Shown here in pieces: positions 23,965-32,402 of a DNA stretch of 64,000 bases (position 1 is the first letter of the stretch; each line of letters begins with the position of its first letter). The DNA comes from an uncultured Pelagibacteraceae bacterium (GTDB lineage: Bacteria > Pseudomonadota > Alphaproteobacteria > Pelagibacterales > Pelagibacteraceae). The notes under the pieces are model-generated. The model did no database searches. It had not been told where the DNA came from and saw only the letters and a program-made list of their open reading frames with translations. The stretch is from positions 1 through 64,000 of the forward strand of contig CACLBB010000005.1 in the NCBI GenBank assembly GCA_902605035.1. Reading direction: 5' to 3'. The position numbers were made by a program, and so were the translations under genes.

Positions 23965-24687
23965 TTATTTATTTTTACTCAATAAATGGCTAATTTTTAG
24001 GCATTCTGGATCAATCAACCCGTTAACTTTATTTTGCCTGAATCTACTTTGAAAAGCTTTAATGATGATTTTATCAGACTTGGCGGTTCTATCTAAATTG
24101 AAATACCTGTAACCAAATTTAAACAAATTATTGAAAAAAAAATTACGGCTCTTTTTTGCATCAAATGTACTGTAATTAATTTGTTTTTTTTTAAGTGCGT
24201 ACCAAATTCCTAAATTTTTCTGTTTTAGCTGAGACCATGGAAATTTCTCTCCAGGATCTATTTTTCTTAGAGGAGCTATATCTGAATGTCCGAGTATAAA
24301 TTTATTTTTGATTTTATATTTTTTTTTTAATCTAAGGCAAAGTTGAATTAAAGTTTTAATTTGTTTTGGAGGAAATTTTTGATAGCCAAATTTGTGCCCT
24401 TTATTTACAAGCTCAATCCCAATTGAACTTTCATTTAAATTTTTTGTTTTTTTCCATTGCGATTTTCCCGCATGCCAGGCCACTTTATTGTCACTAATCA
24501 TTTGGTAAATCTTACCCTCACGTCCGATTAAGTAATGGCAACTCACTTTATATTTTTTTGCAGTTAATCTCTTGATTGATGCACGTATAGATTGCATTCC
24601 TGTATAATGAATTATCAGATGCTTGATTTTTTTCGTATTTCTTACTTTTCTTGAACAACTTTTTGATTTTAAGGCTATATATTTCAT
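23965..24687 (-). CDS. ampD: N-acetylmuramoyl-L-alanine amidase, AmpD family
   Basis: LIIHYTGMQS, VSCHYLIGREGKIYQMISDNKVAWHAGKS, ILGHSDIAPLRKIDPGEKFPW. Confidence 0.9.
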   Translation of the reverse strand: MKYIALKSKSCSRKVRNTKKIKHLIIHYTGMQSIRASIKRLTAKKYKVSCHYLIGREGKIYQMISDNKVAWHAGKSQWKKTKNLNESSIGIELVNKGHKFGYQKFPPKQIKTLIQLCLRLKKKYKIKNKFILGHSDIAPLRKIDPGEKFPWSQLKQKNLGIWYALKKKQINYSTFDAKKSRNFFFNNLFKFGYRYFNLDRTAKSDKIIIKAFQSRFRQNKVNGLIDPECLKISHLLSKNK

Positions 24688-24794
24688 TATTTTTGATATT
24701 AGGATGCAAAATATAGACAAAATTAAGGTTAAAATCTCTTAAAATAAACAATGTATTATGTGCAAAATCTTAAATATTTATATATATAGCGAAC

Positions 24795-25544
24795 ATGGGA
24801 TTTAAAAAATTACAATTAATAATTTGTTCAGTTTTATTGGCATTAACTGTTGGTGCTCAAGCTGAAACAAACACAGACAAGGAATGTTTCGAAAAGATCA
24901 GTAGAGGAGTTTTTCAATTTAATCAGGGATTCGATAAAGCAATTTTAAAACCAGTAGCGAAAGCTTATAATAAACTTCCTGATCCTGTAAGAAAGGGTAC
25001 AAGTAATTTTACCTCTAATATCGCAACTTTATTATCTATTCCTAATCATCTTCTTCAAGGCGAAGTGAGACTAGCGGGCCATGCAACAGGAAGTTTTTTA
25101 GTAAATACAACTATTGGAGTTTTGGGTTTAGGAAATCCCGCTGCACTAATGGGACTAGAAAATCAAAAAGAGGATTTAGGTCAAACATTAGGCTCTTACG
25201 GAGTTAAAGGTGGATGTTATTTCGTTTTACCAATTTTAGGTCCTACTACTGTAAGGGATACGGTTGGAATGATAGTTGATACTAGCTATCTTGATCCTTT
25301 TGCTAGAATAACTTGGCATGAAAAGGAAATTAAAAACATTTCAGGCACTAAAATTGATTACGTTGGTGTTAAAGCTGCGGACGTAGTCGATTTCAGAGGA
25401 AATAATATGACAAACTTTGATAGTTTAGAGAAAAACTCGATTGATTTATACGCAGCTACAAAAAGTTTATACTTACAAAATAGAAAAAATAAAATTAATA
25501 ACTCCAGTGAGAGTGAAGATGACTGGGGAAATTTAGACAACTGA
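24795..25544 (+). CDS. mlaA: MlaA/VacJ family phospholipid-transport lipoprotein-like protein
   Basis: 249 aa; NQGFDKAILKPVAKAYNKLPDPVRKG, QTLGSYGVKGGCYFVLPILGPTTVRDTVG. Confidence 0.92.
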   Translation: MGFKKLQLIICSVLLALTVGAQAETNTDKECFEKISRGVFQFNQGFDKAILKPVAKAYNKLPDPVRKGTSNFTSNIATLLSIPNHLLQGEVRLAGHATGSFLVNTTIGVLGLGNPAALMGLENQKEDLGQTLGSYGVKGGCYFVLPILGPTTVRDTVGMIVDTSYLDPFARITWHEKEIKNISGTKIDYVGVKAADVVDFRGNNMTNFDSLEKNSIDLYAATKSLYLQNRKNKINNSSESEDDWGNLDN

Positions 25545-25557
25545 GACTAGCTTAAAA

Positions 25558-26157
25558 ATGAAAAAGTTAAGTCTCATTTTATTTTCTATAATCTTAATCT
25601 TCAAAAGTGCTCATGCTACCAATTATAGCACAGATCCTGAGCTATTTGTGTCTGAGTTAGTTAATGACGCGATAAGTAAGTTATCTGACAAAAATTTAAA
25701 TGAGCAAGAAAAAGCAATTTTTATTGAAAAAGTTGCCTTAGAAAATGTAGATATAAACGCTTTAGGTTTATATACTCTTGGAGAATTAAGAAAAACGGCT
25801 AAAAAAAGTTCTTTAGATAAATACCAAAAAGTTTTCGAAAAATATTTTTTAAAAAGTTTAACCTCTAGATTAACTGACTACTCCTCAAATAAATTTGAAG
25901 TGATAAGTGCTGAGAAAAAAAGTTCAAATTATACTATAGTCAAATCTAGAATAGCACAAAGTGATAATCAGCCAGAAATTAAAATAGACTGGAGAATTTA
26001 TACCAAAAATCAAGATAAACCACTTATAAGAGACCTTATCGTAGAGGGACTGAGTTTAGCAAGAACTCAAAAAGAAGAATTCGCCTCTATTTTAAATTCT
26101 AATGATAATGATATTAATATTTTAATCAGTAAACTTGAAGAATTTGTAACTAATTAA
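25558..26157 (+). CDS. mlaC: MlaC/Ttg2D family phospholipid-binding protein
   Basis: 199 aa with signal peptide; LGLYTLGELRKTAKKSSLDKYQKVFEKYFLKSL...IDWRIYTKNQDKPLIRDLIVEGLSLARTQKEEF. Confidence 0.85.
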   Translation: MKKLSLILFSIILIFKSAHATNYSTDPELFVSELVNDAISKLSDKNLNEQEKAIFIEKVALENVDINALGLYTLGELRKTAKKSSLDKYQKVFEKYFLKSLTSRLTDYSSNKFEVISAEKKSSNYTIVKSRIAQSDNQPEIKIDWRIYTKNQDKPLIRDLIVEGLSLARTQKEEFASILNSNDNDINILISKLEEFVTN

Positions 26158-26162
26158 TATTT

Positions 26163-26239
26163 TGGTGGGCCCGCCAGGACTCGAACCTGGGACCAATACA
26201 TTATGAGTGTACTGCTCTAACCAACTGAGCTACAGGCCC
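26163..26239 (-). tRNA. tRNA with CAU anticodon, probably tRNA-Ile2 (lysidine type); elongator tRNA-Met not excluded
   Basis: Minus strand GGGCCTGTAGCTCAGTTGGTTAGAGCAGTACACTCATAATGTATTGGTCCCAGGTTCGAACCTGGCGGGCCCACCA; complete cloverleaf arms and encoded CCA. Confidence 0.95.
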
Positions 26240-26254
26240 TTTTAGATAACTGAA

Positions 26255-26283
26255 TATTTATAGTGATTTTAGCTTTTGATCAA
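26255..26283 (-). promoter_or_regulatory. Predicted tRNA promoter
   Basis: Minus strand TTGATC-N17-TAAATA, with the -10 about 15 nt from the tRNA 5' end. Confidence 0.4.
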
Positions 26284-26366
26284 GTTAAACTCAACTATAC
26301 ATGTAAGAATAAATCAAAATTATGAATTAATCTTGCTTAATTTTATTATTAAAGTAACTAAATTTT

Positions 26367-27131
26367 ATGAATGCTAATTTTTCAAATAGGGGTTTCACAG
26401 AAATTATTCCGATTCAATTTAAAGACGAGTTAAAAAATTTACAATCAAAAATATACGGTCTTACAAAGAACCTTTTGGAAGAACATGATGATAAAATTAA
26501 TATTGCAGAGAAGATTAAGTTAAGATTTAAAAAAAAACCCTCAAACGAAATTTGGTCGAACCTTATGGAAGAGATAAATATATCTGAAGAATTGAAAACT
26601 TTAATTAATAGTAAATCAATAAAAGATACGTTTAAAATGATCTTTGACAACCCTATACCATTTGAAATAAGTACTTTTCGAGCAAGGTTTCCTGAGCAAA
26701 AAAGAGTAATGTATAATTGGCACCAAGATGAAGGAACTTGGTATTTAAGTAAAAAAAAAGAACATTTGAACAAGTTTCCAGTTACACTTTGGTTGTCTTT
26801 AAATGGCGCTAGTAAAGAAGAGTCCATCCAACTAGTGAAATATTCTCATACTCAAAAATTATTTAATCACAATTTTGTGAAAGGACAAGGTTTTTTCAAT
26901 ATAGATCAAAATGATACCATTAAAGAAAAAGATATTTTTACAGTAGAAACTAAAGCTTCTGAATGTGTCATATTTCATCCGTTGACTATTCATAGATCTG
27001 TGCCAACAAAAAAACTAAATTTGAGACCGAGATATACTATAGATATAAGATATTACGATGAAAATTTTAAAAAAGATTTTAAGGTAGATTGGAAATTTTC
27101 AATAAAAAAAGTTTTGAAAAGAATATCCTAA
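26367..27131 (+). CDS. Phytanoyl-CoA dioxygenase-like Fe(II)/2OG oxygenase
   Basis: 254 aa; YNWHQDEGTWY (HxD), distal histidine in ECVIFHPLTIHRSVPT, followed by RPRYTIDIRYY. Confidence 0.75.
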   Translation: MNANFSNRGFTEIIPIQFKDELKNLQSKIYGLTKNLLEEHDDKINIAEKIKLRFKKKPSNEIWSNLMEEINISEELKTLINSKSIKDTFKMIFDNPIPFEISTFRARFPEQKRVMYNWHQDEGTWYLSKKKEHLNKFPVTLWLSLNGASKEESIQLVKYSHTQKLFNHNFVKGQGFFNIDQNDTIKEKDIFTVETKASECVIFHPLTIHRSVPTKKLNLRPRYTIDIRYYDENFKKDFKVDWKFSIKKVLKRIS

Positions 27132-27961
27132 TGACTTTTAAAAATGAGAAGGTTCTAGATTTTTATGAAAAGCTTCCTTTTAATATTTATGGTGATCTTA
27201 AATCAGCTGAAGAACAAATAAAGAAATTCGATCCTTTAGTAATCTATCCCGAACTAAAAAAAATATTTAAAAAGTTTGAGAGAATAAAAATTATTGATTT
27301 TGGCTGTGGTGGAGGTTGGCTAGTCAATTCTATTAGTTACCATCACAGAAATAAAGCTCAGGTAACTGGAGTTGATTTTAATCCTGTAGTAATTGACTAT
27401 GCTAATAAATTAAAAAAAAAACTTAATCTTAATTCAAAATTTTATTCCTCTGATCTTTTTACTTTTCAAAGCAATATTAAATATGATCTGATTATTTCAT
27501 TGGGTGTGCTTCATCATACAAATAATTGTCATGAAGCTATCAAGCACATTTGCAAAAGTGCTTGTAAAAATTCTTTTTTGTTTCTTGGATTGTATCACAA
27601 ATATGGAAGAGAGCCTTTTTTAAATCATTTTCGTGATATGAAAGACAAGTCTGAAGATTTTAAATTCAATGAATATAAAAAATTACATAAAAATATTAAT
27701 GACGAGAAAAAACTTTACTCATGGTTTCGTGATCAAGTATTGCACCCACATGAAACCCAACATTCTTTTGAAGAAATTTCAAAAGTTTTGATTAAAGAGA
27801 GATTTAGTATTTTATCTTGCAGCATAAATAGATTTAATAAGATACAAAATTTGGAGGAAGTTTTTTCTATAGAAAAAGAACAATATCAATACTCTCTTAA
27901 TAAAATTAAAAATTGTGAATATTTTCCAGGTTTTTTTATAACAATTGCAAAAAAAGAATAG
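27131..27961 (+). CDS. Class I SAM-dependent methyltransferase
   Basis: IIDFGCGGGWLVNSISYHHRNKAQVTGVDFNPVVIDYA, YDLIISLGVLHHT. The preferred start overlaps the upstream stop (TAATG at 27129-27133). Confidence 0.85.
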   Translation: MTFKNEKVLDFYEKLPFNIYGDLKSAEEQIKKFDPLVIYPELKKIFKKFERIKIIDFGCGGGWLVNSISYHHRNKAQVTGVDFNPVVIDYANKLKKKLNLNSKFYSSDLFTFQSNIKYDLIISLGVLHHTNNCHEAIKHICKSACKNSFLFLGLYHKYGREPFLNHFRDMKDKSEDFKFNEYKKLHKNINDEKKLYSWFRDQVLHPHETQHSFEEISKVLIKERFSILSCSINRFNKIQNLEEVFSIEKEQYQYSLNKIKNCEYFPGFFITIAKKE

Positions 27962-27989
27962 TTTGCATATAGTTATCTAGAGGATCAAA

Positions 27990-28118
27990 ATGGAAGAAAA
28001 TAAAAAAAAAAGTTTTATAGGTAAAATAATTGATTTTATAGCAAAGATATTTTCTATAAAACAAAAGAAAGAAAAAAAGAAAGAATCAAGAACTGAAGAT
28101 ATTTATCCAATGTGGTAA
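27990..28118 (+). CDS. Small protein (42 aa), predicted amphipathic helix plus lysine-rich tail; unknown function
   Basis: MEENKKKSFIGKIIDFIAKIFSIKQKKEKKKESRTEDIYPMW; AGAGGA Shine-Dalgarno-like motif just upstream; fills the gap between two co-directional genes. Not in the supplied ORF track (below length cutoff). Confidence 0.6.
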   Translation: MEENKKKSFIGKIIDFIAKIFSIKQKKEKKKESRTEDIYPMW

Positions 28119-28124
28119 AAATTA

Positions 28125-29336
28125 ATGATTCGAAAATATATTGATTTCTCCAAAAACCCCATTAATGCACTCGTTCAAATATTAATAGTTTTTTTTTTTA
28201 TTCCTTTTTTTTCAACATTTTTCACAAATAGTATCTCAAGTAAAATAATATATTTTTTTTCTACGTTATTGATTTCTATAATCATTGCAGAATTTTTATT
28301 TCTTTTTCTTTATAGGTTGTTTACTGGAACTAACTATCAAATAATTGAAAAAGTAAACTTTAAAAAGTTAATGAACAAACCGCATCCTTACTTGCCATTT
28401 ATATATAAAAAAAACTTTGAAGGAGGTCGGGCAGAGCAGACTAATTACCCTTTGCATCCTGAATTTAAATCATTGCCTCTTACGACTAATAATTTAGGTT
28501 ATTTCAATGGTGAAAATGGAAATAGAGATATTTTGATACCCAAACCAAAAAACTTAGTAAGAATTAATTGTTTAGGTGCATCAACTACTGGCAATTATCT
28601 CCATGTGGATAATAAAGTTTATTCATACCCATTAGAGTTAGAAAAAATTTTAAGAAAAAAAACTACAAAAGAATTAGAAGTAAATAATTGTGCCCAAGGT
28701 GGATATAATACTGCAGATAGTTTAGTACGTTTTATCTTAAAAGATGTTGATACTGATCCTGACTATCTAATTATTTATCATGCGGTGAATGATATAAGAT
28801 CTTATCTTACTCCAGGATTTTCCTCTGACTACTCACATAGCAGGAAGAATTTGGGGGAGGTTTACTGGAAATTTCTTTTAGGTTCTAAAATACCAAATAT
28901 ACCAATTAAGTTTATCAATTACTTAAAAAATAAATTTTTATTTCCTTCTAGCGAGCAATATTCTTTGCTTGAAGTCATCAAAAAAGGACAAATAGATTTA
29001 AAGTTAGATTATTCTGAGGGACTGAAAACCTATAAAAGAAATATTCAACATATTATTGATATAAGTGTAAGTAATAAAATTAAGGTAGTTCTTTGTACAT
29101 TCTGTATGTATCTATATCCAAAAATTAAAGAAGACCCTTTGCAAAATATTTACCAAAAAATTGTTATTAAGGAGAACGAAATTTTAAAAAATCTTGCAAA
29201 TAAAAATAAATTAGAATTAGTCGATACAGCATCACTTATAGAGAAGAAAGATTCAAACTTTGTCGATGCAGTTCATTTTACGCCAAAAGGAATGCAGTTA
29301 CTGGCCCAACACATTGCAGATAAGATTAACATTTAA
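28125..29336 (+). CDS. SGNH/GDSL-type hydrolase with N-terminal membrane segments
   Basis: 403 aa; block I-like NCLGASTTGNY, block II NCAQGGYNTAD, block III HAVNDIRS, block V DAVHFTPKGMQ. Confidence 0.78.
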   Translation: MIRKYIDFSKNPINALVQILIVFFFIPFFSTFFTNSISSKIIYFFSTLLISIIIAEFLFLFLYRLFTGTNYQIIEKVNFKKLMNKPHPYLPFIYKKNFEGGRAEQTNYPLHPEFKSLPLTTNNLGYFNGENGNRDILIPKPKNLVRINCLGASTTGNYLHVDNKVYSYPLELEKILRKKTTKELEVNNCAQGGYNTADSLVRFILKDVDTDPDYLIIYHAVNDIRSYLTPGFSSDYSHSRKNLGEVYWKFLLGSKIPNIPIKFINYLKNKFLFPSSEQYSLLEVIKKGQIDLKLDYSEGLKTYKRNIQHIIDISVSNKIKVVLCTFCMYLYPKIKEDPLQNIYQKIVIKENEILKNLANKNKLELVDTASLIEKKDSNFVDAVHFTPKGMQLLAQHIADKINI

Positions 29337-29347
29337 TTTGATTTAGA

Positions 29348-30412
29348 TTATTTTTTTAATAAAAAATTAATTCTTATATATTTCTTTAATTTTTTTTCGA
29401 TAAAATGATAGGAAATTAAAGAAATTATTATAATAGTAGTAATATAAGATATAAAAAAATATTCACTAAGAAAAATTTGAGTGTCATTTCTAAAATAAGA
29501 AATAAAAATTAAGCTTAGAGGTAGATGAATTAAATAACTAGAGTAAGTAAGGTTTCCTATTGATGAACAAAAATTTAAAAACTTTTTATTTGTAATGACT
29601 AAAAAATTTTCAATAGACAAAATTAACATCAATATACCTGGGCAAAAAAAGAATATCTTAAAATTATTCATAAAAGCAAAAATCAAGAATAAAGCTGACA
29701 AGAATAAAATGGTATATTCTTTATTATATTTATATAACATGAAAACTATCATGCCTGTGACAAATAATCTTATGCAACTGATTAGATCGTTGTGTTGATC
29801 ACTTTCCATAAAACCTAACTTGCTAATTATGACAAGAAAAAAATAAAATAAAAACAATTCTTTTAAACCAAGATTTTTTAATTTTGATACAGTTATAAAA
29901 AAAATAGTGTAAGCGATTATTTCTAAAGATACGCTCCATATAGGTAAATTAAAGCTAACATTTTGTTCAAATCCCCAGGCTGATATGAAAAAAAGATTCA
30001 AAAAGAAATGATATAAATCGTTATATTTAAATAAATCTAACTCATTAGAAAAATTTAAATCAGTCAATTGAATTATTAAAACAACTACTAAAGTAATGAA
30101 GTGAAGTGGGTAAAGACGAGAAAATCTATTTATAAAAAATACTTTCCAGTTATATTTTTTTATACTATCAAAATAGACATAAGAAATGATAAAACCAGAA
30201 ATTGTCCAAAAAATATGTACACCATAATCTCCGTGAACATAAATGAAATTTAAAATTTTGCCAAAAGGTAAAGTCTCAATATTTTGTTGAGAAATTTTTA
30301 ATAAATTAAAATTGTTAGACCTAAAGAAAAAAAACTCATAATGATAAATAATTACAGCAAAACTTGAAATAAATCTTAATGGTTCTATTAAATAAATTTT
30401 TTTTAATATCAT
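29348..30412 (-). CDS. Acyltransferase family 3 (OafA-like) membrane protein
   Basis: 354 aa polytopic; EPLRFISSFAVIIYHYEFF, FWTISGFIISYVYFD, FINRFSRLYPLHFITL. Confidence 0.88.
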   Translation of the reverse strand: MILKKIYLIEPLRFISSFAVIIYHYEFFFFRSNNFNLLKISQQNIETLPFGKILNFIYVHGDYGVHIFWTISGFIISYVYFDSIKKYNWKVFFINRFSRLYPLHFITLVVVLIIQLTDLNFSNELDLFKYNDLYHFFLNLFFISAWGFEQNVSFNLPIWSVSLEIIAYTIFFITVSKLKNLGLKELFLFYFFLVIISKLGFMESDQHNDLISCIRLFVTGMIVFMLYKYNKEYTILFLSALFLIFAFMNNFKIFFFCPGILMLILSIENFLVITNKKFLNFCSSIGNLTYSSYLIHLPLSLIFISYFRNDTQIFLSEYFFISYITTIIIISLISYHFIEKKLKKYIRINFLLKK

Positions 30413-30480
30413 TTAAATCTTTTTTTATTCACGAAAGAGATACTTAATTTAAAATTAATAATATTTAATAATTTAGTCTT

Positions 30481-32343
30481 TTATTTTTCTAAAAAACTTT
30501 TCAATTGTTTTGATCTGCTTGGGTGCTTTAGTTTTCTAAGAGCTTTAGCTTCTATTTGTCTTATTCTTTCTCGTGTCACTGAGAATTGGAGACCAACTTC
30601 TTCTAGAGTATGATCTGTGTTCATTCCAATACCAAATCTCATTCTTAAAACCCTTTCTTCTCTTGGTGTTAACGAGGCCAAAATTTTTGTTGTAGACTCA
30701 CTTAAATTTGACTGAATTGCTGTATCTAAGGGCTGCAATGCATTTTTATCTTCTATAAAATCTCCTAGGCTACTATCTTCTTCGTCGCCAACTGGTGTTT
30801 CAAGTGACACTGGCTCTTTTGCTATTTTTAAAACTTTTCGAACTTTCTCTAACGGCATGGCAAGTTTTTTAGCTAACTCTTCTGGAGTTGGCTCTCTCCC
30901 AAATTCACTCATTATCTGTCTTTGTGTTCTAACAATTTTGTTAATAGTTTCTATCATATGAACTGGAATTCTTATGGTTCTAGCTTGGTCTGCAATAGAT
31001 CTTGTTATTGCTTGTCTGATCCACCAAGTTGCATAAGTTGAAAATTTGTAACCTCTTCTGTATTCAAATTTGTCTACAGCCTTCATCAAACCTATGTTTC
31101 CCTCTTGAATAAGATCTAAAAATTGTAAACCTCTATTAGTGTATTTTTTAGCAATAGAAATTACTAATCTTAGATTGGCTTCAACCATTTCCTTTTTGGC
31201 TATTCGAGACTCTCTTTCTCCTTTTTGAATTCTACTAACTAATTTTTTAAATTCTCCAACAGAAAGACCAATTTTCTGACTGAATTCTACAAGTCTTTCT
31301 CTTATTTCAGAAAAATCTTTTTTAAATTTTTTGAAAAACGATTTCCAAACAGGGTTTTCCTTCAGAAAAGACTCAAATTTTGGATTTATTTCGTTTCCTA
31401 TATAATATTTTAAAAATTCCTCTCTAGAAATTTTATTATCCATTGCTAATCTTAATAAAACTCCTTCTAGCGATACTATTTTCTTATTTTCTTTGTAGTG
31501 AGCTTGAACTAATTCTTCCACTACATGAGGAGCTAATTGCAAATTTTTGAAATTATCTACTAAAACTAATTGAATCTTTTTAAAATTTTTATTTTTTGAA
31601 ACAGATAACTCTTTTGCTGCCAATAAACAATCTAGTTTTTCTTTTTGATATTTTTGAAGTTTTGAATAGTTCTTATTTAATGAGTCTAATATTGTAATTA
31701 TTTTAGGTTTAATTTCTTCTTCCATCTTTGCCAAAGAAACATTAAATTCATCATCTTCGGTATTAGTATCTTCTTCTTTCTTTTCTTCCTCTTTATTATT
31801 TTTATCTTCTTTGCTTTTTAATTTCTTGTTTAATTTTAATTCATCGTTATCTTCTGATGTTTCAAAATCTTCATACGTTGAATCGATATCTATGATATCT
31901 CTTACTAAAAGTTGTTGGTTTTCGATCTGATTTTTCCACTCAAATATCTTTTTTCCTACTAAAGGACTTTGCGTTAAAGCGTTTATCATAACATCTTTTC
32001 CTGCTTCAATTCTTTTTGCTATTGCAATTTCACCTTCTCTAGATAATAATTCTACTCCGCCCATCTCCCTTAAATACATTCTTATTGGGTCATCGCTTTT
32101 ATCTGAAGATTTTTCCTCGGTTGTATTTTGTGATTCTTTCTTTTTATTGGACTGATATTGTGATTTTTTTTCAACTAAAGTAATTTTTTCGTCTACGAGA
32201 ACAATTAATGCTTTCTCAATATTTTCTGGGGTTCCATTTCTTTTGCCTAAGGACTTGCCTAGTTCTTCATATGTAATAAAACCTCTATGTTTGCCTTTGT
32301 CTAGAAGTCTTTCAAATGATTTTGTAATTAGTTTTTCTGCCAT
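30481..32343 (-). CDS. rpoD: RNA polymerase sigma factor RpoD (sigma70)
   Basis: 620 aa; [75 protein letters not shown], region 4 [17 protein letters not shown]. Confidence 0.98.
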   Translation of the reverse strand: MAEKLITKSFERLLDKGKHRGFITYEELGKSLGKRNGTPENIEKALIVLVDEKITLVEKKSQYQSNKKKESQNTTEEKSSDKSDDPIRMYLREMGGVELLSREGEIAIAKRIEAGKDVMINALTQSPLVGKKIFEWKNQIENQQLLVRDIIDIDSTYEDFETSEDNDELKLNKKLKSKEDKNNKEEEKKEEDTNTEDDEFNVSLAKMEEEIKPKIITILDSLNKNYSKLQKYQKEKLDCLLAAKELSVSKNKNFKKIQLVLVDNFKNLQLAPHVVEELVQAHYKENKKIVSLEGVLLRLAMDNKISREEFLKYYIGNEINPKFESFLKENPVWKSFFKKFKKDFSEIRERLVEFSQKIGLSVGEFKKLVSRIQKGERESRIAKKEMVEANLRLVISIAKKYTNRGLQFLDLIQEGNIGLMKAVDKFEYRRGYKFSTYATWWIRQAITRSIADQARTIRIPVHMIETINKIVRTQRQIMSEFGREPTPEELAKKLAMPLEKVRKVLKIAKEPVSLETPVGDEEDSSLGDFIEDKNALQPLDTAIQSNLSESTTKILASLTPREERVLRMRFGIGMNTDHTLEEVGLQFSVTRERIRQIEAKALRKLKHPSRSKQLKSFLEK

Positions 32344-32402
32344 TTTAGTAAGTGTTTGATAGTGGAATATATAGTGTCTGGTTAAGGAAAATCTATCTTT
32401 TT

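Noticed and set aside
24548-24751. 67-aa minus strand ORF overlapping ampD 5' region
   Set aside because: Out of frame with ampD and without recognisable motifs.
26163-30412. tRNA-anchored integrative element
   Set aside because: No integrase or recombinase gene, no duplicated tRNA 3' end seen, and the tRNA 3' end faces the core mlaC side rather than the accessory genes.
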